The notes under the pieces are model-generated. The model did not search any database, had not been told where the DNA came from, and was given only the letters and a program-made list of their open reading frames with translations. A stretch of DNA of 13,159 nucleotides from Candidatus Nomurabacteria bacterium (GTDB lineage: Bacteria; Patescibacteriota; Minisyncoccia; Phycocordibacterales; UBA10002). The stretch lies in assembly GCA_943354745.1 (NCBI GenBank), contig CALRDB010000034.1, positions 1-13,159 of the forward strand. Direction: 5' to 3'. Made by a program: the position numbers and the translations under genes. Every line of letters starts with the position of its first letter. Positions within the stretch are counted from its first letter, which is position 1. This document shows, piece by piece, positions 5,815-10,989 of this stretch.

Positions 5815-6231
5815 ATGTTACTACCCAAAAAAGTAAAATTCAGAAAGTGGCACACGATGCGCCGCAATCCAAAGAAGCCTCAGGTTGAGACTCGTGGTAC
5901 CGAGGTTTCCTTCGGCTCGTTCGGATTGAAGGCTTTTTCAGGATCGCGCATCCGTTCAAATCAGCTGGAAGCCGCTCGAAAGGTGCTCGCGCGAAGTGCG
6001 GGTAAGGCTGGTAAAATCTGGACCCGTATCTTTCCTGATATGCCATTCACAGGGAAACCAGCAGAAGTAGGTATGGGAAAAGGAAAGGGTGATCCGCAAG
6101 GCTATTGTTTTGAAGTACGTGCCGGACGAATCATTTTTGAAGTCGATGGTCTCGGTGAAGTCGAGGCGCGAGAGGCCCTGCGAAAGGCCGGTACGAAATT
6201 ACCGATTAAGAGCAAGGTAGTTGCGCGGTAA
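5815..6231 (+). CDS. rplP: 50S ribosomal protein L16
   Basis: L16 organises the A-site side of the large subunit and is a late assembly protein. The protein has 138 residues (E. coli 136). The family start is MLLPKKVKFRKWH. Inside are RGTEVSFGSFGLKA (27-40), RKVLARSAGKAGKIW (55-69) and the signature GMGKGKGDPQGY (86-97), then FEVDG. E. coli Arg81, which is hydroxylated in that species, aligns with Gly86 here (VGMGKGKG rather than VRMGKGKG). The start lies 11 nt past a type 2 hairpin and has no Shine-Dalgarno sequence. It forms the usual L16-L29-S17 trio. Confidence 0.95.
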   Translation: MLLPKKVKFRKWHTMRRNPKKPQVETRGTEVSFGSFGLKAFSGSRIRSNQLEAARKVLARSAGKAGKIWTRIFPDMPFTGKPAEVGMGKGKGDPQGYCFEVRAGRIIFEVDGLGEVEAREALRKAGTKLPIKSKVVAR

Positions 6232-6271
6232 TTGCACAGAACGATAATCTACGCTAAGGTAGCGGGACACT

Positions 6272-6448
6272 ATGAACAGCCTTAAGGATAAAACTGAACA
6301 GGATTTGAAGCATTTAATCGTCGTAGCAGGAGAAAAGCTTCGTGCTTTCCGCTTCGCGATGAACGGTAGTAAGCAGAAGAATGTTAAAGAAGGTAAAGGA
6401 CTCCGCAAAGAAATCGCACGAATGCTCACCGAGCTCAATCAGCGATAG
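6272..6448 (+). CDS. rpmC: 50S ribosomal protein L29
   Basis: L29 is a small helical protein beside L23 at the exit-tunnel mouth. The frame reads 58 residues, beginning MNSLKDKTEQDLKHLIV and ending LRKEIARMLTELNQR. The last part matches the family C-terminal helix (IRRxIARxxTxLxxR). The usual E/D-L start helix and the central basic patch (KLRAFRFAMNGSKQKN) are both present. It sits in its standard place between rplP (40 nt before) and rpsQ (14 nt after). A small stem CGCTA-AGG-TAGCG (6252-6264) precedes it. The ATG at 6272 is the only reasonable start. Confidence 0.95.
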   Translation: MNSLKDKTEQDLKHLIVVAGEKLRAFRFAMNGSKQKNVKEGKGLRKEIARMLTELNQR

Positions 6449-6462
6449 TACGCCCTCACTCT

Positions 6463-6717
6463 ATGATGAAACCATCCGTACAACAGCATAAGACTCCAGG
6501 AAAGACCTTCGAAGGTATCGTGGTTTCAACGAAGATGAAAGACACCATTGTTGTTAAGATCGGTCGTTTTGTTCAGCATCCGAAATACCGAAAGTATATG
6601 AAACACAGTACCCGTCTGAAAGCTCATGATGCAGGTAACACCAAGAAAGAAGGAGAGAAAGTAACCATCATCGAGTGTCGCCCGATGTCGAAAGATAAAC
6701 ACTTCCGGGTAGTTTAA
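6463..6717 (+). CDS. rpsQ: 30S ribosomal protein S17
   Basis: S17 is an OB-fold protein that binds 16S rRNA early in 30S assembly. The protein has 84 residues, the family's usual length. It holds GKTFEGIVVSTKMKDTIVVKI (13-33), the variant KYRKYMKHSTRLKAHD (41-56) and the signature GEKVTIIECRPMSKDKHFRVV at the end. Two ATGs in a row (6463 and 6466) are equally possible starts and change only one residue. It follows rpmC by 14 nt with no hairpin. Confidence 0.96.
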   Translation: MMKPSVQQHKTPGKTFEGIVVSTKMKDTIVVKIGRFVQHPKYRKYMKHSTRLKAHDAGNTKKEGEKVTIIECRPMSKDKHFRVV

Positions 6718-6733
6718 AGTACGCTTCGCTTTA

Positions 6734-6780
6734 AGTTTCAAGTTAAAAGTTAGAAAGACCGAGACTTTAAACTTGAAACT
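6734..6780 (+). repeat. AAGTT-word inverted repeat (rpsQ-rplN gap)
   Basis: Bases 6734-6751 pair with 6763-6780 around an 11-nt loop, with 17 of 18 positions paired and one A-A mismatch. The left arm repeats AAGTT/AAAGTT words and the right arm their complement (AACTT, AACT). The core AGTTTCAAGTT is perfectly matched. It fills the gap but leaves about 15 nt to the stop and to the start. The word is different from those of the other families, yet the layout is the same. Confidence 0.8.
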
Positions 6781-6794
6781 CTTAACTTACACCT

Positions 6795-7166
6795 ATGTTA
6801 CAACCCCGCGCCATCGTCAAAATCGCAGATAACTCCGGAGGAAAAATCGGACGTATCTTTAAGGTGCTTGGCGGTTCCAAGAAACGCTATGCTGAAATCG
6901 GTGAGATTGTAGTGCTCTCCGTACAGAAGGCTGAGCCACGAAAAACCGTCAAAAAGAAGGATGTGCTTCACGCGGTTGTGGTTCGTCAGAAAAAAGCATT
7001 TCGCCGAAAGGATGGTTCCTATATCCGTTTTGATGAGAACGCTGTAGTGATTCTCGAGAAAGAGAAGAAGGAGCCACTCGCCGGACGTATTTTCGGACCC
7101 ATCCCTCGAGAGCTTTCTGAAATGGGATTTCACAGCATTACTTCTAAGGCAGCCGAGGTTGTTTAA
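6795..7166 (+). CDS. rplN: 50S ribosomal protein L14
   Basis: L14 is a barrel protein at the subunit interface, forming bridges with 16S rRNA beside L19. The protein has 123 residues, the usual length. It carries IVKIADNSGGKIGRIFKVLGGS (8-29), KKKDVLHAVVVRQKK, RRKDGSYIRFDENAVVIL and the terminal GRIFGPIPRELSEMGFHSITSKAAEVV with the family RE...F..I.S motif. The start MLQPRA replaces the more common MIQ. There is no Shine-Dalgarno sequence; the upstream bases are TTACACCT. Confidence 0.96.
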   Translation: MLQPRAIVKIADNSGGKIGRIFKVLGGSKKRYAEIGEIVVLSVQKAEPRKTVKKKDVLHAVVVRQKKAFRRKDGSYIRFDENAVVILEKEKKEPLAGRIFGPIPRELSEMGFHSITSKAAEVV

Positions 7167-7173
7167 AGATTTG

Positions 7174-7279
7174 ATACGAATGCAACGAATTACCATGCGA
7201 ATGCTACCAATCCACGAATCACGCAGTTTCTTTATTCGCATATTCGAAGCATTCGTGCGTTAATTTGCAACATTCGTAT
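7174..7279 (+). repeat. CGAAT-word inverted repeat, type 2 (rplN-rplX gap)
   Basis: Left words start at 7177, 7186, 7198, 7207 (CCAAT) and 7215. Right words start at 7234, 7242, 7251, 7263 (ATTTG) and 7272. All five pairs share one axis (sum 14453), with intervals 9-12-9-8 mirrored. The outer stem ATACG/CGTAT closes it, with a 14-nt loop. About 24 of 25 word positions pair, counting one G-T wobble. It starts 7 nt after the rplN stop and ends 8 nt before the rplX start. Confidence 0.9.
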
Positions 7280-7287
7280 TACGCATT

Positions 7288-7587
7288 ATGAAAATACATA
7301 AAGGAGACAACATAATAGTTATTGCCGGCAAGGAAAAGGGCAAGAAAGGGAAGGTTGCGCAGGTGCTTGCTGAGCAGAACAGTGTGATTATTGAAGGTCT
7401 CAACCTCTTAAAACGTCACCAGAAAGCACGCAAGGCTGGTCAGAAAGGACAGATTGTCGAGAAGGCCATGCCGATCAATGTATCCAACATCGCCCTTATT
7501 GAAGGAGGGAAACCAGTGCGCACCAGCGCAAAGAAGGTGGGCGAGAAGTGGATACGCGTGAGCCGTAAAAGTGGTAAAGAAATTTAA
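7288..7587 (+). CDS. rplX: 50S ribosomal protein L24
   Basis: L24 starts assembly of the large subunit by binding the 5' end of 23S rRNA. The protein has 99 residues (E. coli 104). The KOW motif is at the N-terminus: HKGDNIIVIAGKEKGKKGKVAQVL (4-27). The next strand is VIIEGLNLLKRHQKA (33-47). EKAMPINVSNIALIE (58-72) is the family's conserved P-I-x-x-S-N-V region. The stop codon's last base is the first base of the next inverted repeat. No Shine-Dalgarno sequence precedes the ATG. Confidence 0.96.
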   Translation: MKIHKGDNIIVIAGKEKGKKGKVAQVLAEQNSVIIEGLNLLKRHQKARKAGQKGQIVEKAMPINVSNIALIEGGKPVRTSAKKVGEKWIRVSRKSGKEI

Positions 7588-7692
7588 TACGAATGCAACG
7601 AATTGCCATGCGAATGCTACCAATCTACGAATCCAACCTTTCTTTCATTAGTATATTCGAAGCATTCGTGCGTTAATTTGCAACATTCGTAT
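7587..7692 (+). repeat. CGAAT-word inverted repeat, type 2 (rplX-rplE gap)
   Basis: Left words start at 7590, 7599, 7611, 7620 (CCAAT) and 7628. Right words start at 7647 (ATTAG), 7655, 7664, 7676 (ATTTG) and 7685. All five pairs share one axis (sum 15279), with intervals 9-12-9-8. Its arms match the rplN-rplX element closely, in the same orientation, while the loops differ completely. It begins on the last base of the rplX stop codon and ends 7 nt before the rplE start. Confidence 0.9.
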
Positions 7693-7699
7693 CACGCAT

Positions 7700-8251
7700 A
7701 TGAAAACAATCAAAGAAAAACAAAAAGAGGCATTCAAGCATCTGAAAGAGGTGATGGGTTACACCAATGTCATGCAAACACCAAGGCTCCAAAAAATAGT
7801 CGTGAGTGCTGGCGTGGGATCATTTAAGGATAAGAAGAAAATTGAGATTGTTGAGAATCGCCTCGCCAACATTACAGGTCAGAAGACCGCGAAGAGGGGA
7901 GCGAAGAAATCAATCGCAACGTACAAGACAAGACAGGGAGATACGGTGGGTACGATGGTAACCCTTCGGGGCCCGCGTATGTACACTTTCCTGGACAAAC
8001 TTCTCAATATTGCTCTGCCTCGTACTAAGGACTTTCGAGGTATTTCGGCTGGGGCTATCGATGAGATCGGCAACATAACCGTGGGTATCAAAGAGCACAC
8101 CATTTTCCCAGAAGCTGTCGATGAAGACCTCCGTGATGTTTTCGGCTTCGGTGTAACGGTCGTGACGACTGCCAAGACAGCAAAGGAGGCGAAGGCATAC
8201 TTTGAGTACCTTGGCTTTCCCTTTAAGAAAGAGGAGAAAGTACGAAAGTAG
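7700..8251 (+). CDS. rplE: 50S ribosomal protein L5
   Basis: L5 binds 5S rRNA and forms part of the central protuberance, contacting P-site tRNA and S13. The protein has 183 residues (E. coli 179). It shows NVMQTPRLQKIVVSAGVG (23-40), ITGQKTAKRGAKKSIATYKTRQG (58-80), VTLRGPRMYTFLDKLLNIALPRTKDFRGIS and the GIKEHTIFPEAV region. This is the last gene of the second unit, and a strong hairpin and promoter P3 follow within 110 nt. There is no Shine-Dalgarno sequence; the ATG follows CACGCAT. Confidence 0.96.
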   Translation: MKTIKEKQKEAFKHLKEVMGYTNVMQTPRLQKIVVSAGVGSFKDKKKIEIVENRLANITGQKTAKRGAKKSIATYKTRQGDTVGTMVTLRGPRMYTFLDKLLNIALPRTKDFRGISAGAIDEIGNITVGIKEHTIFPEAVDEDLRDVFGFGVTVVTTAKTAKEAKAYFEYLGFPFKKEEKVRK

Positions 8252-8300
8252 ATAAAAAAAGTAGTATGTCTGTACGTTTGACACTGAAGAGAGCAAAAAG

Positions 8301-8323
8301 CCGTTCGGGAGGTTCCCGAACGG
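8301..8323 (+). terminator. Hairpin terminator after rplE
   Basis: A perfect 10-bp stem, CCGTTCGGGA with TCCCGAACGG, has a 3-nt loop. On the plus strand it is followed by only a short T stretch (TGTTTGACTTT), so termination may be partial. On the minus strand the flank gives CTTTTT, so it could act in both directions. The -35 box of P3 lies 3 nt beyond it, as in the other terminator-promoter pairs. Confidence 0.7.
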
Positions 8324-8326
8324 TGT

Positions 8327-8355
8327 TTGACTTTATGGGATGTGCTTGTTACTAT
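8327..8355 (+). promoter_or_regulatory. Promoter P3 of the rpsN-secY unit
   Basis: The -35 is TTGACT (8327-8332), the spacer is 17 bp, and the -10 is TACTAT (8350-8355). The -35 context TTTGACTTT is shared with P1 and P2. The predicted start is near 8362, giving a leader of about 29 nt. It opens the spc-like half of the cluster. Confidence 0.75.
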
Positions 8356-8362
8356 AGCCCCC

Positions 8363-8381
8363 ACGCTGTTTAGCGTTTTTT
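8363..8381 (+). promoter_or_regulatory. 5'-terminal hairpin and T run before rpsN
   Basis: ACGCT-GTTT-AGCGT (8363-8376) is followed by a T run to 8381. It begins about one base after the predicted start and ends 14 nt before the rpsN ATG. It is a near twin of the element before rpsS, sharing ACGC, six bases, GCG, then a pyrimidine and T5. Confidence 0.55.
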
Positions 8382-8390
8382 CTTTGTATT

Positions 8391-8576
8391 ATGGCCAAAA
8401 CATCAACCATCGCACGTGCGCTTAAAAAGCCGAAATTCAGTACTCGCATTGTGCGACGTTGTTTCCGATGCGGAAGAAAGCGAGCGTTTATGCGTGACTT
8501 CGGACTGTGTCGTATTTGTTTCCGTGAGTACGCAAACGAGGGTATGATCCCGGGAGTAAAGAAATCGTCATGGTAG
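8391..8576 (+). CDS. rpsN: 30S ribosomal protein S14, zinc-binding type (S14Z)
   Basis: S14 binds 16S rRNA in the head near S3, S10 and S19. At 61 residues this is the short zinc-ribbon form, not the roughly 100-residue C-minus form. The four zinc ligands are Cys24, Cys27, Cys40 and Cys43 (CFRCGRKR, then CRICFRE). The family end EGMIPGVKKSSW is intact. It opens the third unit directly behind the P3 leader. The start ATGGCCAAAACATC gives the usual MAKTS. Confidence 0.97.
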   Translation: MAKTSTIARALKKPKFSTRIVRRCFRCGRKRAFMRDFGLCRICFREYANEGMIPGVKKSSW

Positions 8577-8680
8577 ACACGGAAGTTACACGGACTAAGA
8601 ACACGGAACAAGACCAAACTATTTTCTTCAGGTTTCGATTCAGTTCGGTGTAGGGTTTCGTTTAGTGTCAGTTCAGTGCT
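8577..8680 (+). repeat. ACGGA-word inverted repeat (rpsN-rpsH gap)
   Basis: The left arm carries CACGGA three times (8578, 8589, 8602). The right arm carries variants of the complement: TCGGTG (8645), TTAGTG (8662) and TCAGTG (8673). The outer two pairs share one axis (sum 17256), and the third is off by 4 nt. Pairing is imperfect, with one mismatch per word. The arm starts on the base after the rpsN stop and ends about 8 nt before the rpsH ATG. It belongs to the same family as the rplO-secY repeat. Confidence 0.65.
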
Positions 8681-8688
8681 TTAATTAT

Positions 8689-9069
8689 ATGGATCCAATT
8701 TCAGATTTTTTAAATAAACTCAAGATTGCCAGTCATATGGGTAAGGATTCTTTTACGTTTCCTGCTTCTGCGCTCATCCTCTCGATTGCAACGGTGCTTA
8801 TAAAGAAGGGGTATATTGTCTCTGCGAAGAAGACCAAGAAAGGGCGTCTCATTGAGATTGAGCTTCCTGTCGCTGAAAAGGCTCACCCGATTACGTCAGT
8901 GAGGCGTATATCCCGGCTGTCAAAACGAGTATATCGCAAGGCATGCGATATACGTCCTGTTCGAAACGGTTCCGGTTCCTCTGTGCTCTCAACTCCTAAA
9001 GGCATATTAATCGATACTGACGCACGCGCGGCGAAGGTAGGAGGGGAAGTATTGTTTGAGATTTGGTAA
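8689..9069 (+). CDS. rpsH: 30S ribosomal protein S8
   Basis: S8 binds the central domain of 16S rRNA and in E. coli represses the spc operon. From ATG 8689 the protein has 126 residues (E. coli 130). It opens MDPISDFLNKLKIA, as the family does (DPIaDxLtxIrNA). It ends with the signature STPKGILIDTDARAAKVGGEVLFEIW. An ATG at 8665 would add eight residues, but it lies in the right arm of the upstream repeat and does not fit the family start. The stop codon TAA is also the first part of the next hairpin. Confidence 0.95.
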   Translation: MDPISDFLNKLKIASHMGKDSFTFPASALILSIATVLIKKGYIVSAKKTKKGRLIEIELPVAEKAHPITSVRRISRLSKRVYRKACDIRPVRNGSGSSVLSTPKGILIDTDARAAKVGGEVLFEIW

Positions 9070-9135
9070 CGGCTCGGCCCGCAGTTTCGGGATTCAGGTT
9101 TCTGAATATCGAAACTGCGGTTGTGCCGAACGTTA
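9067..9135 (+). repeat. Long GC-rich hairpin (rpsH-rplF gap)
   Basis: CCGCAGTTTCG (9079-9089) pairs perfectly with CGAAACTGCGG (9110-9120). Inside, ATTCAG pairs with CTGAAT on the same axis. Outside, TCGGC pairs with GCCGA and TAACG with CGTTA, with small bulges. The outer arm begins with the rpsH stop codon itself. There is no T run, so it is not a terminator. It differs in sequence from the other gap elements. Confidence 0.85.
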
Positions 9136-9137
9136 CC

Positions 9138-9174
9138 CACCCAAATTTTTGCGAAGCAAAAACTTAGGCGGGTG
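9138..9174 (+). repeat. Second hairpin of the rpsH-rplF gap
   Basis: TTTTTGC (9146-9152) pairs with GCAAAAA (9156-9162) around GAA. The flanks CACCC and GGGTG pair outside an internal loop. It stands directly after the first hairpin and leaves a single-stranded stretch of about 42 nt before the rplF ATG, the longest such stretch among the hairpin-bearing gaps. Confidence 0.75.
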
Positions 9175-9216
9175 ATGATTTCCAAAAACTCGCAGACATT
9201 GTTAAGAAAATCAATC

Positions 9217-9750
9217 ATGAGTAGATTAGCAAAAAAACCAATAGTCATTCCAGAAAAGGTGGAGGTGACAAGTAGTAACGGTACTGTAACCGTCAAAGGA
9301 CCTGTGGGTACTTTGACACGCCGTTTTTCTTCGGTTATCTCAATCGAACAGAAAGACGGTACCCTTACCATTTCTCCTAAGAACGAAGCGCTTACTACCA
9401 AGATGCTTATCGGTACGACCGTGGCACACCTACGCAACATGATCAAGGGAAGCCAAGAAGTCTTTGCGAAGAAACTTATTATTGAGGGCATTGGGTTTAA
9501 AGCTGAAATAAAAGGTACCGAAATGACCTTCTCTCTCGGTTTTTCGCATCAGATCAAATTGTCGATTCCCGCAAACCTTAAAGTAACTTCAGAAAAAGGT
9601 TCCGTGACCATAAGTGGTTCGGACATCGAGGCCGTTGGTGCTTTTGCCGCAAAGATCCGATCGTTTAAGAAACCTGAGCCGTATAAAGGGAAGGGAATCC
9701 GTTACGAGGGAGAGGTTATTCGAAGAAAGCAAGGGAAGAAGACCACCTAG
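9217..9750 (+). CDS. rplF: 50S ribosomal protein L6
   Basis: L6 lies near the sarcin-ricin loop and the elongation-factor site, and is a late assembly protein. From ATG 9217 it has 177 residues, as in E. coli. The start MSRLAKKPIVIPEKVEV matches the family (MSRIGKxPIxIP). The end PEPYKGKGIRYEGEVIRRKQGK is the family's C-terminal signature. In-frame starts further upstream (for example ATG 9175) would add unrelated residues, and the region before it is hairpin DNA. Upstream is AAGAAAATCAATC, without a clear Shine-Dalgarno sequence. Confidence 0.95.
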   Translation: MSRLAKKPIVIPEKVEVTSSNGTVTVKGPVGTLTRRFSSVISIEQKDGTLTISPKNEALTTKMLIGTTVAHLRNMIKGSQEVFAKKLIIEGIGFKAEIKGTEMTFSLGFSHQIKLSIPANLKVTSEKGSVTISGSDIEAVGAFAAKIRSFKKPEPYKGKGIRYEGEVIRRKQGKKTT

Positions 9751-9754
9751 CAAT

Positions 9755-9817
9755 ACGAACTACGAAACTGATACGAATGTACGAATAAGAAAAGGCAAAA
9801 GATTCGTGGGTACGTAT
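9755..9817 (+). repeat. CGAA-word partial inverted repeat (rplF-rplR gap)
   Basis: The words CGAAC, CGAAA, CGAAT and CGAAT start at 9756, 9763, 9774 and 9782. Only the inner two find partners on the right: GTACG (9810) and ATTCG (9802), on axis sum 19588. Over 9771-9786, 12 of 16 positions pair by Watson-Crick rules and 2 by wobble. The outer left words have no right partner, so the element is decayed or truncated. Its left arm resembles the reverse complement of the single arm before rplO. Confidence 0.6.
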
Positions 9818-9837
9818 GAGAACGAAACTGGAAACAT

Positions 9838-10188
9838 ATGAGTACAATAAACCAAAAAAATGAAAAGAGAATGCGAAGACATCGCCGAATTCGGGCGAAG
9901 GTTTCTGGTACGGCTATCCGTCCTCGTCTTGCCGTGTTCCGTTCAAACAAGGCGATTTCTGCCCAGCTTATTGATGACGACAAAGCCGTAACGCTTGCCG
10001 CTGCTTCGACCAGGAAGAGTACCGGAAAGAGCACGGCGGAAAGAGCCCGGGCCGTCGGTAATACAATCGCAGAACAGGCAAAAGCTAAGAATATTACCAG
10101 TGCCGTTTTTGATCGAGGTGGATACCTCTACGCTGGTTCCATCAAGGCTCTTGCCGATGGCGCAAGAGAAGGCGGACTCAAATTTTAA
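9838..10188 (+). CDS. rplR: 50S ribosomal protein L18
   Basis: L18 carries 5S rRNA to the central protuberance together with L5. The protein has 116 residues (E. coli 117). A basic N-terminal tail, EKRMRRHRRIRAKVSGTAIRPRLAVFRSNK (9-38), is followed by ISAQLIDDD. The end holds AVFDRGGYLYAGSIKALADGAREGGLKF, the conserved FDRGGYxYHGRVxALADAAREgGLxF pattern with Ala-Gly-Ser in place of His-Gly-Arg. The start follows ACTGGAAACAT; GGAAA is at best a weak ribosome site. Confidence 0.96.
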   Translation: MSTINQKNEKRMRRHRRIRAKVSGTAIRPRLAVFRSNKAISAQLIDDDKAVTLAAASTRKSTGKSTAERARAVGNTIAEQAKAKNITSAVFDRGGYLYAGSIKALADGAREGGLKF

Positions 10189-10189
10189 C

Positions 10190-10261
10190 AGGCACTAGGC
10201 TTTAGGCTCTAGGACGGAATCAGTTTCTTTCCTAAAGCCTAGCGCCTAACTGCTAGAGCCT
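10190..10261 (+). repeat. CTAGGC-word inverted repeat (rplR-rpsE gap)
   Basis: AGGC (10190), CTAG (10195), TTAGGC (10202) and CTAGG (10209) pair with CCTAG (10238-10242), GCCTAA (10244-10249), CTAG (10253-10256) and GCCT (10258-10261). All four pairs share one axis (sum 20451) with no insertion. An alternative pairing of CTTTAGG with CCTAAAG is also possible. It starts 1 nt after the rplR stop and ends 6 nt before the rpsE ATG. It belongs to the same word family as 3201-3283. Confidence 0.85.
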
Positions 10262-10267
10262 AATACT

Positions 10268-10951
10268 ATGTCAGACGTTGAACCAACAATCAGAGATGTC
10301 CCTGCAGCGGGAGTAAAAGCTCCCATCACCGGCGCACCGGCAAGCGCTCCGTCGCGTCCTGCTGCTAGCGGAGGCTACCGAGGTGGTAGTGCAGGAAATC
10401 GTGGTGGAGGGCAGCGAGGTGGTGGAGGCAGTGGTGGACGTCGCGGAAGTGGACCAAGAGAAGAGCGCGCCAAGCCCGAGTTTGATCAGAAGATGCTTAA
10501 CGTGCGACGTGTCGCGCGTGTGGTGGCTGGAGGACGCCGATTCAATTTCAGTGTACTTATGGTTATCGGTAATCGAAAAGGATCGGTCGGTGTCGGAACA
10601 GGGAAGGCGGGGGACACCGCGCTTGCTATTGAGAAGGCGACTAAAAATGCAAAGAAGCATATGCTTCGCATTACCCGTACATCAAACAATTCAATCCCTC
10701 ATGTTATTGAGGCCAAGTATTCAAGTGCAGAGATAGTGATATTCCCAGCAAAAGATAAAGGCCTCATTGCGGGTAGTGCTGTTCGTTCCGTGCTTGAGCT
10801 CGCTGGTATTACCGATGTGAATGCAAAGATCCGTTCTGGTAGTAAGAATAAACTCAACATTGCCCAGGCAACCATTAAGGCACTTGCTTCACTTCCGACG
10901 AAGGCGCTAACCGCCAAACCGCCAGTGGCCATTCCCGTTCTTGTTTCCTAA
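10268..10951 (+). CDS. rpsE: 30S ribosomal protein S5 with Gly/Arg-rich N-terminal extension
   Basis: S5 lines the mRNA channel near S3 and S4 and affects decoding accuracy. The family core runs from about residue 72: FDQKMLNVRRVARVVAGGRRFNFSVLMVIG, then GSVGVGTGKAGDTALAIEKATKNAKK. The C-terminal part has PAKDKGLIAGSAVRSVLELAGI. The whole is 227 residues against 167 in E. coli. The extra N-terminus (1-71) is Pro/Ala-rich, then Gly/Arg/Ser-rich from 35 to 62 with RGG-like units. A later Met at 76 would give a near-normal S5. However, the inverted repeat ends 6 nt before ATG 10268, just where it ends before other starts, so the long form is preferred. The gene expected next in most bacteria, rpmD, is absent. 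Confidence 0.93.
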   Translation: MSDVEPTIRDVPAAGVKAPITGAPASAPSRPAASGGYRGGSAGNRGGGQRGGGGSGGRRGSGPREERAKPEFDQKMLNVRRVARVVAGGRRFNFSVLMVIGNRKGSVGVGTGKAGDTALAIEKATKNAKKHMLRITRTSNNSIPHVIEAKYSSAEIVIFPAKDKGLIAGSAVRSVLELAGITDVNAKIRSGSKNKLNIAQATIKALASLPTKALTAKPPVAIPVLVS

Positions 10952-10960
10952 TTTGTTTGT

Positions 10961-10989
10961 AATTTCGTATTAGTTCGTAGTTCGTATTG
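10961..10989 (+). repeat. Single-arm TTCGTA words (rpsE-rplO gap)
   Basis: Three TTCGTA words start at 10964, 10974 and 10981. Read on the minus strand they closely match the left arm of the rplF-rplR repeat (CAATACGAACTACGAA and on). No complementary arm is present in this 40-nt gap, so it looks like half of an inverted repeat. Confidence 0.6.

Noticed and set aside
6221..6264. Promoter before rpmC (TTGCGC, 18 bp, TAATCT) with a CGCTA stem
   Set aside because: The -35 matches only at TTG, it lies within the rplP end, and the transcription start would fall inside the stem.
7174..7692. CRISPR-like array from repeated CGAAT elements
   Set aside because: Units are paired inverted words separated by a coding gene. 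There are no uniform direct repeats and spacers and no cas genes.
8278..8306. TTGACA at 8278 as a promoter
   Set aside because: There is no -10-like sequence 16-18 bp downstream; the terminator stem occupies that place.
7798..8364. Long antisense frames opposite the ribosomal genes
   Set aside because: They lie opposite clearly identified genes, resemble no family and have no promoter or start context.
8665..8688. ATG start for rpsH at 8665
   Set aside because: It is in the right arm of the repeat. The family start DPI follows ATG 8689.
9121..9216. Extended N-terminus of rplF
   Set aside because: The extra residues come from hairpin DNA. MSRLAKKPI at 9217 is the clear L6 start.
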